Assembly: GCF_030503435.1 (NCBI RefSeq)
Contig: NZ_JAUKPO010000009.1
Span: 175,211 to 239,210 of the forward strand
Source of the DNA: Rhodocytophaga aerolata
Lineage (GTDB): Bacteria; Bacteroidota; Bacteroidia; Cytophagales; 172606-1
Direction of reading: 5' to 3'
DNA length: 64,000 nucleotides
Shown piece by piece: positions 1 to 9,325 of this stretch (positions within the stretch are counted from its first letter, which is position 1; every line of letters begins with the position of its first letter). The notes beneath the pieces were generated by a model. The model was not told the origin of the DNA and made no database searches. It was given only the letters and a program-made list of their open reading frames with translations. The translations under genes were made by a program, and so were the position numbers.

Positions 1-438
1 CTCTACAATCTCAAACCAGTATTTTCCTAGTGTTTTCATGATTTCGACCATCGATGAAAAGGTGACGGGTTTGGTTATGAAGGAACTTACGCCCAGATCG
101 TAGGTTTTGATAATGTCTTCTTCGGCTTTGGATGTGGTAAGCACCACAATGGGAATAATGCGCAGTTTCGGATCTGCTTTTATTTCTTTAACAGCTTCGC
201 GGCCATCTTTCCGGGGCATATTTAGATCCAGAAGAATGAGGCCGGGAGAGGGGTATTTTGCTTTATCCACATATTTGCCCCGGTTACGCAAATAGTCCAT
301 CAGTTCTTCGCCATCTTCTACAAAATGAACCATGTTTGCCAGCCGGCTTTCTTCTAAAGCGTCGTTGACCAGCATCCGGTCTTCGGCATCGTCGTCTGCT
401 ACAAGTATCACTATTGAAGTATGAGTTTGTTTCGCCAT
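1..438 (-). CDS. CheY-like response regulator, single receiver domain, C-terminus beyond the left edge
   Basis: This is a receiver-only response regulator that would take a phosphoryl group from a histidine kinase. The frame opens at an ATG (436-438) and is still open at base 1, so 146 residues are seen and the stop lies outside the window. Visible receiver features are the acidic cluster DDD at residues 15-17, the phospho-acceptor Asp71 in LLDLNMP, Thr101 in VLTTS and the conserved Lys123 in ITKPV. The NMPRKDGREAV stretch and the long loop before it resemble the Rcp1 type of regulator that partners phytochrome-like kinases. It lies 102 bp downstream of the PAS kinase on the same strand, so the two probably form a cognate pair in one transcript (inference). 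No output domain is seen. Confidence 0.88.
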   Translation of the reverse strand, partial: MAKQTHTSIVILVADDDAEDRMLVNDALEESRLANMVHFVEDGEELMDYLRNRGKYVDKAKYPSPGLILLDLNMPRKDGREAVKEIKADPKLRIIPIVVLTTSKAEEDIIKTYDLGVSSFITKPVTFSSMVEIMKTLGKYWFEIVE

Positions 439-540
439 AAGAATAGATAAAAAAATAAAAACGGAAATATCGGATCTTTAGCTTACCAGAAGAGGGTAGA
501 AGCAAAAGTAATAGAAAGTTGCTAGTTGTTCTATACTATA

Positions 541-2049
541 TCAGGTGTTTTTTGGTTGCTTGGTAGCCAAGGTAACAATAAAGGTAGAACCTTTTCCTGG
601 CTCGCTTTTAGCCGTGATGTTGCCTCCATGCCGGATAGCTATTTTGCGGCAAATGGCTAAGCCAATGCCCGAACCTTCATACTTCTGGCCTTCCAACCGT
701 TGAAATACATTAAAAATTTTATCCAGATATTTTTCATCAAAGCCAATGCCGTTATCTTCAACAGATAACTCTATCAATTCATCGCCTGGTGTGGCTATTA
801 AATGGGCTTTCCGTTGCAAATGTTTGGTGGTAATTTTAATTACCGGAGAGGTATCTGCTTTCCGGAATTTCAATGCATTGGCTAATAAGTTCTGGAATAA
901 TTGCCGCATTTGTATGGGTTCTGCTTCAATCACAGGTAGTTTTACGGCTTCAATATGGGCATTCGACTGGTTAATGGCTACTTCCAGATCCGAGAGCACA
1001 CCTTCCAGGATTTCGTTAAGATCTACTTTGCAAAATGGCTGCGCTTTGGTTGTAACTCTGGAAAAGGTAAGCAAGTCGTTAATCAAACTCTGCATTCGCG
1101 AAGCGGCATTTAGCATCCGGTTTATATAATCTTTACCTTGGTCACTCAAGGCATCTGCTTCTTTGGACTTAAGCCTGTCGCCAAATGCTTGTATTTTGCG
1201 GAGCGGCTCTTGTAAATCGTGGGATGACACATAGGCAAAATCCTGTAATTCGGCATTGCTGCGTTCTAGTTCATTGGCATAGCGCCTTAGTCTTTCCTCT
1301 GACAGTTTCTGCTCTGTAATATCGTGAATAAAGCCGGTAAATACCCGCCTATGCAGCAAATGTACTTCGCTGATACTTAAGTGAAAGGGAAAGGTAGTGC
1401 CATCTTTACGTAAACCAGTAACCTCGCGGCCAATGCCAATGATCCGGCCAATGCCAGTTTGCATATAATTCTGCATGTAGCGGTCATGTGAACTTTTGTC
1501 GGGTTCTGGCATTAACATATTCACACTTTTGCCCATTAGTTCTTCTGGCTGATAACCAAATAGCTTGGATGCCGAAGGATTTACCATTTCTATAATTCCC
1601 CGTTCACTAATGGTAATAATGCCATCTACTGCACTGCGGATAATGGCATCTATCCGGTTCTCACTGATCTGTAAGGCTTCCTGCATTTGCTTCATATCCG
1701 AAGTATCGTGAATAGTGCAGGTATAAAAAATATTCCCATTCAAATCAATGGTGCTTTTGCTCAGTACAAAAGGAAAGGTGGTGCCGTCTTTCCGTACGCC
1801 TTCCAGTTGCTGTGTTTTGCCAGTATACTCGCGGATGTTAAAGTCCTGAAACGGCTGGGAGAGTAATTTGTAAAAAGGCAAACCAATAATATCATCCAAT
1901 TCGTACTTAAAAATAGAAAGCGTTGCTGGATTTACAGACGTGATATGACAGTTTGTATCCAAGGTAAGAATGCCATCCAGCAAGTGGTCTATAATAGCTT
2001 TTAACTGGGAATAATTATCGGCATTTTTATGGTTTAGTGGCATAGGCAT
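541..2049 (-). CDS. Soluble PAS-PAS sensor histidine kinase
   Basis: A 502-residue cytoplasmic histidine kinase with no membrane segment. Two PAS domains are seen at about residues 14-125 and 130-250, each with the RKDGTTFPF signature. A short linker leads to a HisKA domain of the phytochrome-like SSHDLQEPLR type with phospho-acceptor His277. The ATPase domain follows: N box NLLANALKF (Asn391), G1 EDNGIGF (431-437) and G2 GSGIGLAI (459-466). The stimulus cannot be read from sequence; PAS domains may bind heme, flavin or another small ligand. In-frame ATGs lie at 2049 and 2043, and a promoter-like site just upstream implies a very short leader, so the second ATG is possible. The receiver protein downstream is the likely partner. 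Confidence 0.9.
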   Translation of the reverse strand: MPMPLNHKNADNYSQLKAIIDHLLDGILTLDTNCHITSVNPATLSIFKYELDDIIGLPFYKLLSQPFQDFNIREYTGKTQQLEGVRKDGTTFPFVLSKSTIDLNGNIFYTCTIHDTSDMKQMQEALQISENRIDAIIRSAVDGIITISERGIIEMVNPSASKLFGYQPEELMGKSVNMLMPEPDKSSHDRYMQNYMQTGIGRIIGIGREVTGLRKDGTTFPFHLSISEVHLLHRRVFTGFIHDITEQKLSEERLRRYANELERSNAELQDFAYVSSHDLQEPLRKIQAFGDRLKSKEADALSDQGKDYINRMLNAASRMQSLINDLLTFSRVTTKAQPFCKVDLNEILEGVLSDLEVAINQSNAHIEAVKLPVIEAEPIQMRQLFQNLLANALKFRKADTSPVIKITTKHLQRKAHLIATPGDELIELSVEDNGIGFDEKYLDKIFNVFQRLEGQKYEGSGIGLAICRKIAIRHGGNITAKSEPGKGSTFIVTLATKQPKNT

Positions 2050-2523
2050 TTAACTGGGAATAAACAAATGTAAGGAATATGATGGGCTGAAAAAACGGTA
2101 ACTGTTGAAAATCCATAGTTGTGGAGCAGAAACAATAAACAAACCGGCTGATAGTTTTTGTAGTGGAGGTATCAAATCACAGGATACTACTATTTACTAT
2201 CTGCTATTTATCTATTAATAAAAAATAGACGATAGATACACCTGTTACCAGGATTGTAGCAACTAGCTTTTATAAATCGTGTAAATGAAATTTTTTGCTA
2301 TTATTTATGCGAAGTGATTCTTAGAGACTACGTGTATTTGGCCTGTTTATTTGTAGGAATCCTTACTATTTTCACTTAAATGCAAATCCAGTATAGCTAC
2401 TAAAAGTCAAGGAAGCTCTTAGAAGAGAATCTGCAACTTTTTGAAAAGAATCGTATTATTGAGTTATTACCTGGCACAGCCATTTACCCTATGCGTGTAG
2501 CGGAAGAAAACAATTTGCAACCT
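2050..2523. other. Divergent intergenic region between the PAS kinase and dinB
   Basis: This is a 474-bp AT-rich spacer. Apart from the kinase promoter candidate, it holds one imperfect hairpin (arms 2197-2209 and 2223-2235, 11 of 13 pairs) of unknown meaning. No convincing RNA gene or small coding frame was seen, and no clear dinB promoter. Confidence 0.5.
2065..2095 (-). promoter_or_regulatory. Candidate Bacteroidota sigma-70 promoter of the PAS kinase
   Basis: On the minus strand a perfect -7 element TACATTTG (2065-2072) is preceded, after 19 bp, by TTTT (2092-2095), three of four matches to the -33 TTTG. Transcription would begin near 2058, only a few bases before the ATGs at 2049 and 2043. 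Confidence 0.45.
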
Positions 2524-3585
2524 ATGCGGCGGATCATTCATATTGATATGGATGCTTTTTATGCGTCTGTAGAGCAACGTGACTTTCCAACGCTGAGAGG
2601 AAAACCTGTAGCCGTAGGAGGGAGCCGTGAACGGGGGGTAGTGGCGGCTGCCAGTTATGAAGCGCGTAAATTTGGTGTTCATTCTGCTATGTCGTCCAGA
2701 AAAGCGTATGCCAATTGTCCCCACATAGTATTTGTTAAACCCCGGTTTGATGTGTACAAAGAGGTCTCGCTGCAGATACGATCCATCTTTCTGGAATACA
2801 CCGAATTAGTAGAGCCCCTTTCGCTGGATGAAGCCTATCTGGATGTAACAGCCAATAAAAAACAGTTAGCCTCTGCCCGTCATACAGCCCAGTTGATAAA
2901 AGATCAGATTAAATTACAAACTGGCCTTACCGCTTCTGCCGGCGTGTCTTTTAATAAATTTCTTGCTAAAACGGCTACGGATTTCCAGAAGCCAGATGGC
3001 CTGACAGTAATTACGCCCAAGCAGGCAAAGGAGTTTATAGCCAAGTTACCCATTGATAAATTTTATGGTGTTGGCAAAGTTACGGCTGCCAAAATGCAGT
3101 CACTGGGCATATTTTCGGGAGCCGATCTAATGCAATGGGAGGAAGCAGCTTTGGTGAAACAATTTGGGAAAGTTGGCCACTTTTATTACCAGATATCCCG
3201 TGCGCAAGACGACCGCGACGTAAACCCTAACCGGATCAGGAAGTCATTAGGCGCTGAAAGTACTTTTGAGGTTGACTTAACTGACGTAGATAGTGTAAAA
3301 GAAGAGTTGGCTCGGATCGCCCTTGATGTAGATGGTAGAATAAATAAACATACGGCTTATGGGAAAACATTAACATTAAAGGTTAAATTTTCTGATTTTA
3401 AGCAAATTACCAGAAGTAAAACAGTGCTCTTTCCCATTACTGACCATAGTTCCATTATGCAAATTGCCTATCAGTTGTGCGACGAAATACAATGGACTAA
3501 GCCGGTTAGGTTGTTAGGTTTAAGTATTTCAGGGTTAAATAGAGAGATACCCTTTCAAAACCAGCAACTCTCATTTCCATTTTAA
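2524..3585 (+). CDS. dinB: DNA polymerase IV (Y family)
   Basis: Translesion DNA polymerase DinB, acting in damage tolerance and mutagenesis. From the chosen start it has 353 residues, close to the family norm. The metal-binding acidic residues are visible as Asp8 in HIDMDAFYASVEQ and Asp102/Glu103 in SLDEAYLDV. The palm, fingers, thumb helix-hairpin-helix (FYGVGKVTAAKMQ) and little-finger region follow. The C-terminus ends QLSFPF, which looks like a sliding-clamp binding peptide (inference by analogy with Pol IV). The frame also has an ATG at 2491, but family members begin right at the RRIIHIDMDAF segment, so 2524 is preferred. It stands alone; no SOS-type operator was recognised. Confidence 0.93.
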   Translation: MRRIIHIDMDAFYASVEQRDFPTLRGKPVAVGGSRERGVVAAASYEARKFGVHSAMSSRKAYANCPHIVFVKPRFDVYKEVSLQIRSIFLEYTELVEPLSLDEAYLDVTANKKQLASARHTAQLIKDQIKLQTGLTASAGVSFNKFLAKTATDFQKPDGLTVITPKQAKEFIAKLPIDKFYGVGKVTAAKMQSLGIFSGADLMQWEEAALVKQFGKVGHFYYQISRAQDDRDVNPNRIRKSLGAESTFEVDLTDVDSVKEELARIALDVDGRINKHTAYGKTLTLKVKFSDFKQITRSKTVLFPITDHSSIMQIAYQLCDEIQWTKPVRLLGLSISGLNREIPFQNQQLSFPF

Positions 3586-4058
3586 ACATACTTACTATTG
3601 GGTAATTCAGACCTCACCCTATTTTATTTCCAATCCTCCGATTACACAAATTGCCTCTGTTATCCGTATAAATTATTTGTTAGTTTAGTTAGCCAGCTAG
3701 GTTCTATCCACAGAAAATAGAAAATTCTGCCGTCTGGAAAAATGAAATAGTACGACGTATGCATACTAAACAAATGGTAGGATAAATTTACTAAAAAATA
3801 TAATTTAAATAATTTGATGATAAACTAGTATTTAATTCAAGTCTGTAAAAGTTCAATATTTTCTTTTGCTTTTTTTAAAAATATGTTGGTAAATAGTTGA
3901 AAAATAATAAATTTGGAAAACAATTTCATTAAAAAATAGATAATTGTATTTACAGAACATTTTATTTAAAGATAACGGTAAGTAAAGGATTTTGTATATT
4001 ACATAGAATTTTAAATTTACTCTTTACCCATTTATTGAGAATACTATACCCTTTAACT
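3586..4058. other. AT-rich intergenic region upstream of the GNAT gene
   Basis: A 473-bp, strongly AT-rich spacer between dinB and the acetyltransferase gene. It contains the promoter candidate listed separately; otherwise I see no gene, hairpin terminator or repeat in it. Confidence 0.5.
3885..3915 (+). promoter_or_regulatory. Candidate Bacteroidota sigma-70 promoter
   Basis: GTTG (3885-3888, three of four to TTTG), a spacer of exactly 19 bp, then TAAATTTG (3908-3915, perfect TAnnTTTG). It points toward the acetyltransferase gene with a leader of roughly 135 bases. Confidence 0.45.
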
Positions 4059-4586
4059 ATGAATTCTGATATGATTGTAACTGATATACCACAAAGTCAG
4101 ATTAAAAAAGCCAATGAGAGTGATGTGCCGGTAATAATTGATCTGGCGAAAGCTACCTGGGAACCAACCTATCAGGGTATACTTTCGAAGGCTCAGATAG
4201 ATTTTATGTTTAATGAAATGTATGCGCCTGCGGCTCTTAAAAATCAGATGGTCAGTTTAGGGCATACATTTTTAATCTTATACATACAGAATAAACCTGC
4301 CGGATATGCGTCTTACTCTGTTAAACCAGAAAACGACACGGTTTATAAGTTGCAGAAACTATATTTATTACCAGAATTACATGGGAAAGGCATAGGAAAA
4401 CTACTCATAAAGGCAGTGGAAGATAAGGTACAGGAAGAAGGGGGCAAAACACTGGAGTTGAATGTAAACAGATATAATCCGGCCAGGGCATTTTATGAAA
4501 GAGTAGGCTTTGTCTTTTACAAAGAAGAAGATATACCGATTGGCGATTTCTGGATGAATGATTTTGTTATGCGAAAAAGATTATAG
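4059..4586 (+). CDS. GNAT family N-acetyltransferase
   Basis: A 175-residue acetyl-CoA-dependent N-acetyltransferase of the GNAT fold. The acetyl-CoA binding motif A is clear (LYLLPELHGKGIGKLLI, with the Q/RxxGxG-like HGKGIG), followed by the LNVNRYNPARAFYERVGF segment typical of motif B. The N-terminal part (ANESDVPVIIDLAKATWEPTY) matches GNATs of the PaiA/RimI-like small-molecule or protein type. The substrate cannot be told from sequence. The ATG at 4059 is chosen over an upstream in-frame TTG at 4035; another ATG lies at 4071. It is monocistronic and closes with a strong hairpin shared with tyrS. Confidence 0.85.
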   Translation: MNSDMIVTDIPQSQIKKANESDVPVIIDLAKATWEPTYQGILSKAQIDFMFNEMYAPAALKNQMVSLGHTFLILYIQNKPAGYASYSVKPENDTVYKLQKLYLLPELHGKGIGKLLIKAVEDKVQEEGGKTLELNVNRYNPARAFYERVGFVFYKEEDIPIGDFWMNDFVMRKRL

Positions 4587-4587
4587 T

Positions 4588-4616
4588 AAAAAGGCAGGTA
4601 CAAACCTGCCTTTTTT
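4588..4616. terminator. Bidirectional terminator between GNAT gene and tyrS
   Basis: A perfect 12-bp stem (AAAAAGGCAGGT / ACCTGCCTTTTT) with a 4-base loop, T-rich on both sides, sits between two convergent genes. Confidence 0.9.
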
Positions 4617-4621
4617 AGTTT

Positions 4622-5899
4622 CTACACTACCCGTACCAGATAATAGTTTCTCCGGCCCTTCTGTACAATCAGGTACTTATCTTGAAGTAATTCAACATTC
4701 ATTGCCTCATCTGCATTTTCAATTTTTACCTTATTAATACTTACTCCGCCACCACTTACCATCCGGCGGGCTTCCCCCTTCGAAGAAAATATCAATGACT
4801 GGGTATGAGAGGAGAGGAACGAAGCAATATCTGTCTGTAAGGCTTCTTTTTTAATTTCTACCTGAGGTACTCCCTCAAAAACTGCCAGCAACGTATTTTC
4901 ATCCAGGGATTGTAACGTTTCGGTGGTGCCTTTACCAAATAGGATTTCTGAGGCTTCTACTGCTTTTTCATACTCCTCTTCAGAATGAACCATGCTGGTT
5001 ACCTCTTTTGCTAAAGCCTTCTGCAACACCCGTGTATGAGGTGCTTGTGCATGTTCAGCTTCAAGGGTTTCGATGCTGACCTTATCCAACAAAGTATACA
5101 CCCGAATCAGTCTGGATGCATCTTCATCCGATACATTCAGCCAGAATTGGTAAAACTGATAAGGAGAGGTAAGGGAGGCATCCAGCCACACATTGCCTCC
5201 TTCACTTTTTCCGAATTTGGTTCCATCTGATTTGGTAATTAATGGGGCAGTAAGAGCAAAAGCTTCACCACCATCTTTGCGGCGTATGAGTTCGGTACCT
5301 GCGGTAATGTTTCCCCACTGATCAGAGCCGCCCATCTGCAAGCGGACATTTTTGTGTTTATACAGGTAATAAAAATCGAAGCCCTGAAGCAGCTGGTAGG
5401 AAAATTCAGTAAACGTTAATCCAACTTCAAGCCTTTTCTTTACCGACTCTTTGGCCATCATATAATTGACTGTAAGATGCTTGCCTGCTTCCCGTAAAAA
5501 CTCCAGAAAATTTATATTGCGGAACCAGTCGTAATTGTTTACAATTTCAGCAGCATTTGCCCCTGAATGGAAATCGAGAAACTTTTCCAGCTGTTTCTTT
5601 ATACCTAACTGATTACGCTTAAGTGTTTCTTCAGATAAAAACTCCCGTTCTGCCGTTCTGCCGGAAGGGTCACCAATCATGCCGGTAGCTCCACCCACTA
5701 AGGCAATCGGCTTGTGGCCTGCGAGTTGTAAGTGCTTGAGCAGCATAATGGTAGCTAAGTTTCCGATATGTAAGGAGACAGCAGTAGGATCAAAACCAAT
5801 GTACCCAGCCGTTAGTTGTTTACTCAAGTATTCTTCCGTGCCTGGCATTACATCATGTATCATTCCCCGCCAGCGTAGTTCTTCTATAAAGTTCTTCAT
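4622..5899 (-). CDS. tyrS: Tyrosine--tRNA ligase
   Basis: Class I tyrosyl-tRNA synthetase that charges tRNA-Tyr with tyrosine. It has 425 residues, the usual bacterial length. The HIGH-type motif reads HIGN at 44-47, the KMSKS-type loop is KFGKS at 228-232, and the tyrosine pocket segment [13 protein letters not shown] is intact. The C-terminal 70 residues form an S4-like RNA-binding domain ([14 protein letters not shown]). It is a single-gene unit converging on the acetyltransferase gene. The 5' leader between 5900 and the next gene was scanned for a T-box and none was seen, as expected outside Firmicutes. Confidence 0.97.
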   Translation of the reverse strand: MKNFIEELRWRGMIHDVMPGTEEYLSKQLTAGYIGFDPTAVSLHIGNLATIMLLKHLQLAGHKPIALVGGATGMIGDPSGRTAEREFLSEETLKRNQLGIKKQLEKFLDFHSGANAAEIVNNYDWFRNINFLEFLREAGKHLTVNYMMAKESVKKRLEVGLTFTEFSYQLLQGFDFYYLYKHKNVRLQMGGSDQWGNITAGTELIRRKDGGEAFALTAPLITKSDGTKFGKSEGGNVWLDASLTSPYQFYQFWLNVSDEDASRLIRVYTLLDKVSIETLEAEHAQAPHTRVLQKALAKEVTSMVHSEEEYEKAVEASEILFGKGTTETLQSLDENTLLAVFEGVPQVEIKKEALQTDIASFLSSHTQSLIFSSKGEARRMVSGGGVSINKVKIENADEAMNVELLQDKYLIVQKGRRNYYLVRVV

Positions 5900-6252
5900 T
5901 GGGATAAGGTGAAAATTCAGGTTGCAAGTTAGCAGAATGCACTGAATATTTAAACAAGTATGACATCTCTACTGCTTGGAGGTATACAATACAAGACCTG
6001 CCTTATAGGTACAAAACAGAAACCGCCCTAAGGCTAGCTTTGGTATTTTTTGATAGAAAACACGAAATACAATATACTTTTAAAGCCTGCGATAAAACTC
6101 AGTCCAATAGATAAGTGATTGTTTATGTATGACTTATAGCATTAGCGGTAAATATTGACTTTCATTATAGCACATGTGGGGTTTTGGGTGTAAAAACAAT
6201 TCCGGAAAGATGCCTGAGTATTATTATTGGCTGCAATAATTCAAATGATCTT
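5900..6252. other. Divergent intergenic region between tyrS and the DUF5723 gene
   Basis: A 353-bp spacer expected to carry promoters in both directions. I found no convincing TTTG/TAnnTTTG pair, no hairpin and no small gene in it. Confidence 0.4.
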
Positions 6253-7770
6253 ATGATAAAAAAATTACTCATTACGGCAGCTTCTGCCTTATTAGGTACA
6301 CAGTATGTTCAAGCACAACAGTTACTGGGCATTGCAAACAGCAATTATGCCGGCACCAACGGGATTTATATGAATCCCTCTTCTATTGCCGATTCCCGGT
6401 ATACGTTTCATCTGAATATGTTTACGTTTGATGGATTGGTTACCAATAACTATTTACGGTATTCAGGCCCTAACTTTGCTGAGTCGCTGGCAAACGACGA
6501 TTTTGGCAAAGACAATGCCTATTTACAGGAACGGTTGAATGGAAAACCTAAGATGTTCACCTTGGCAGGCGATGTACGTATGCCTTCTTTTATGGTGCGC
6601 TTAAGTGCTAAGCACAGTTTTGCAGTAGCTTCCAGATTTAGAACTGCCGTTCAGGGAAATAGTATTTCTGAAGACATTCTAAAGCTTATAAAATACGGAG
6701 CCGATAACGATGGTTTACAAAATGTGTACAACAACAGTCATTTTGGGTTTAATGTGAATTCATTTTTGGAGACCGGCCTTACCTATGGTAGAGTTATCCT
6801 GGATAAAGACAAGCATTTCCTAAAAGGCGGCGTTACTGTTAAAAAACTAACAGGTATTTATTCGGCTCATCTTATTAATAAAGAGTTAAACTATACTATC
6901 AAAGAAGATACGGAGGGTAACCCAATGCTTGAAATTCAGCGTATGGATATGCGCATGGGTTACTCCAGAGGTAGTTTTGAAATTGATCCTGCAGCCTCTT
7001 TTGGTAGCCGCAATGCTCCAGGCAAAGGATGGGGGATGGACCTGGGCTTTACCTATGAGTACCGCCCGGCTATTGATAACTACCGCTACACCCTGGATGG
7101 CGAAGAAGGACTGGATAACAGCAAAAATAAATACAAATACCGCGTAGGCGTAGCATTAATGGATATAGGCGGCATCCGCTACAACGATTCCGGCCTTTCC
7201 CGTAGCTATACCGTTGCCCGGCAAAATGTTAGTATATCTGCAGAAGATATCGAAAACAGCGACAGCGACAATATAGATGATCTGCTGGTGGATGTACTGG
7301 ATATTAAAGCTTCCGAACAGGCAACTTCTTTTAAGTCTGGGTTACCTACTGCCTTGCATCTTACCTTCGACTACAGGATAGCTAACAGATTATATGTAAA
7401 TACTTCTATCATTCAAGGCTTGCGTGGCAAGTATGGGGTTAGTATGAGGCAGAATTCCATGGTAGCGGTAACTCCACGTGTGGAAATGAAATGGCTGGAA
7501 GTATCTTTCCCACTAGCTTTAATGAATAATCACCGGGATTTTGCTTTAGGTACGATGCTGAAAGTGGGTCCTTTGTTTGTTGGATCAGATAATATTTCTG
7601 GTGTAGTAGGAGGAGGTAAGCCCTTCGGTACCAACGTATACGCCGGTATGGTTATACCTATCTTCAAAGGTAAGATAAAAGATAAAGACAAAGATGGTGT
7701 TTCGAATAAAAAAGATGAATGTAAATCGGTACCTGGCACTTGGGAACTAAAAGGATGCCCTGAGATATAA
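6253..7770 (+). CDS. DUF5723-type outer membrane beta-barrel protein with a calcium-binding TSP3-like tail
   Basis: A 505-residue secreted protein. The signal peptide is clear (MIKKLLITAASALLGTQYVQAQ), and the mature N-terminus GIANSNYAGTNGIYMNPSS matches the DUF5723 family of Bacteroidota outer membrane proteins related to OmpP1/PorV-like barrels (family recall, not searched). Alternating hydrophobic strands fill the body. The last 40 residues contain DKDKDGVSNKKDEC followed by VPGTWELKGCP, a thrombospondin type 3/OmpA-linker-like calcium-binding motif. Upstream in-frame TTG at 6184 would put 23 residues before the signal peptide, so ATG 6253 is chosen. Function unknown; it could be a structural barrel or a secretion accessory. 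Confidence 0.78.
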   Translation: MIKKLLITAASALLGTQYVQAQQLLGIANSNYAGTNGIYMNPSSIADSRYTFHLNMFTFDGLVTNNYLRYSGPNFAESLANDDFGKDNAYLQERLNGKPKMFTLAGDVRMPSFMVRLSAKHSFAVASRFRTAVQGNSISEDILKLIKYGADNDGLQNVYNNSHFGFNVNSFLETGLTYGRVILDKDKHFLKGGVTVKKLTGIYSAHLINKELNYTIKEDTEGNPMLEIQRMDMRMGYSRGSFEIDPAASFGSRNAPGKGWGMDLGFTYEYRPAIDNYRYTLDGEEGLDNSKNKYKYRVGVALMDIGGIRYNDSGLSRSYTVARQNVSISAEDIENSDSDNIDDLLVDVLDIKASEQATSFKSGLPTALHLTFDYRIANRLYVNTSIIQGLRGKYGVSMRQNSMVAVTPRVEMKWLEVSFPLALMNNHRDFALGTMLKVGPLFVGSDNISGVVGGGKPFGTNVYAGMVIPIFKGKIKDKDKDGVSNKKDECKSVPGTWELKGCPEI

Positions 7771-7790
7771 CAGGTTTAAAGAGAGTAAAC

Positions 7791-7815
7791 AAAAAGGCAC
7801 TATCCTATGGAATAG
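7791..7815. terminator. Bidirectional terminator between DUF5723 gene and hemA
   Basis: A 13-bp stem AAAAAGGCACTAT / ATAGTGCCTTTTT around an 8-base loop, T-rich on both strands, lies between convergent genes. Confidence 0.88.
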
Positions 7816-7856
7816 TGCCTTTTTGTTAGGTATCAAGAGACTAAAATTTTGATAAA

Positions 7857-9131
7857 CTAACTCGTATATTTTTCGGATTGTTTTTCCAGGTTGAACAAAT
7901 CATTCAATACATCTATCAGGGTTTCGGCTTCGCCACGTTTACAGGCAGCTTTTAGTTGTAACACTGGCAGCTTAACAATTTTCTGCATCATACCTTTGGT
8001 AAGCTTGTCAAACTTTTCGGCTTCCTCGGCAGATAATTGTTTCATGTACCGGGCCATTTCTTCCTGACGTATCTGCTCTAAAGCATTTTTGAATTTATTA
8101 ATCGTTGGAGAGACAGCTGTTTCATTCGTCCACTCATTAAATTCTGCAATGGAAGCTGTAATGATCTGCTTCACTTTATCAATAGCTTGAATCCGTTTTT
8201 GTAAGGCTTCGGTTGCTTTAGCATGAATATCATCAATGTTATACACTAAAGCACCAGGTACTTCTTCTACATGGCTTTCTATGCTGCGGGGTACTGCCAG
8301 GTCGATAAAGAATTTATACGAGAGGATATTTATTTTTTGTACCAGTTCTTTAGTAATGAAAGGCTCATTTTTGGCAATTGAACAAATAACTACGTCTGAA
8401 GTGGCAATAGATTCCCAAACATTTTCAAACGCCACTACTTTCAACGTATGTTCAGCGGCTATTTCTTGTGCCTTATGAAGCGTACGGTTAGTAATGGTGA
8501 TGTCAAGCTTTTTGTTTTCAGCTAAGTTTTTACATACATCTGTTCCAATTTCTCCTAGCCCTACCACCAGAACTTTTGGCTGATAAATATCTGTAGTTAA
8601 TTCTTCTATTAACTCAGCAGCGGCATATGACACGGAGGCAGCTCCATCTCTGAAGGAAGTTTCCTGTACAATTTTTTTATTGGTAAAGAAAATAGAGTGA
8701 AGCAGGCGGTGAAGAAAAGGCCCGGCCATACCCAGGTCTGCTGACCATTGATAGGCTTGTTTTACCTGATTAATTATTTGAATGTCGCCTACCACCTGTG
8801 CATGCAACCCAATAGCAACTTCAAATAAATATTGTACGGCTTCGTTATGGGAATTAATTACCTGAACAAATTCATGTATCGTATTACTTGTAGCTACCCC
8901 TTTTTCCACGCAAAGCAACTTCACTATCTCCACACTCAAATCAGCAGGAGAACTATAATAAATCTCAGTTCTGTTACAGGTAGAGAGAATTAGGGCCTCT
9001 GAAATGTCGAGTACTTCTTTCAGGGTAGTAATCAATCGCTTAGAGCTATCTTCATTTAATGCAACCATTTCACGGATATGCAGTGGCGCCTGCTTGTAGG
9101 AGATACTGATAGCTTTAAATTGTTGATGCAT
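7857..9131 (-). CDS. hemA: Glutamyl-tRNA reductase
   Basis: HemA reduces glutamyl-tRNA(Glu) to glutamate-1-semialdehyde with NADPH, the first committed step of C5 heme biosynthesis. It has 424 residues. The catalytic Cys52 lies in the invariant STCNRTE motif, the substrate-binding segment around VVGDIQIINQVKQAY is intact, the NADPH-binding motif is GLGEIG at 191-196, and the C-terminal dimerisation helices are present. No other heme gene lies nearby. The start ATG at 9131 is preceded by a good -7 element, giving a leader of about 16 bases. Confidence 0.96.
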   Translation of the reverse strand: MHQQFKAISISYKQAPLHIREMVALNEDSSKRLITTLKEVLDISEALILSTCNRTEIYYSSPADLSVEIVKLLCVEKGVATSNTIHEFVQVINSHNEAVQYLFEVAIGLHAQVVGDIQIINQVKQAYQWSADLGMAGPFLHRLLHSIFFTNKKIVQETSFRDGAASVSYAAAELIEELTTDIYQPKVLVVGLGEIGTDVCKNLAENKKLDITITNRTLHKAQEIAAEHTLKVVAFENVWESIATSDVVICSIAKNEPFITKELVQKINILSYKFFIDLAVPRSIESHVEEVPGALVYNIDDIHAKATEALQKRIQAIDKVKQIITASIAEFNEWTNETAVSPTINKFKNALEQIRQEEMARYMKQLSAEEAEKFDKLTKGMMQKIVKLPVLQLKAACKRGEAETLIDVLNDLFNLEKQSEKYTS

Positions 9132-9152
9132 ATAAACGTTTCAATTATGGTG

Positions 9153-9184
9153 CAAATTTACAAGTTCTTTGCTTAATTATGAAA
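9153..9184 (-). promoter_or_regulatory. Candidate promoter of hemA
   Basis: On the minus strand TTTC (9181-9184) is followed after 20 bp by TAAATTTG (9153-9160), a perfect Bacteroidota -7 element. Transcription would start near 9147. Confidence 0.5.
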
Positions 9185-9325
9185 CTTTTCACAAGTAAAC
9201 CATCAATTTGTAATAATTTTAAACTATTGGATTTGGTTTTATAAAATTGCTATGCACTGCGTTCGCCCAGGGGATACTAATACTGAAGAGATTGGGTAGA
9301 ACTAGTAAAAATCAATTATTCACAC

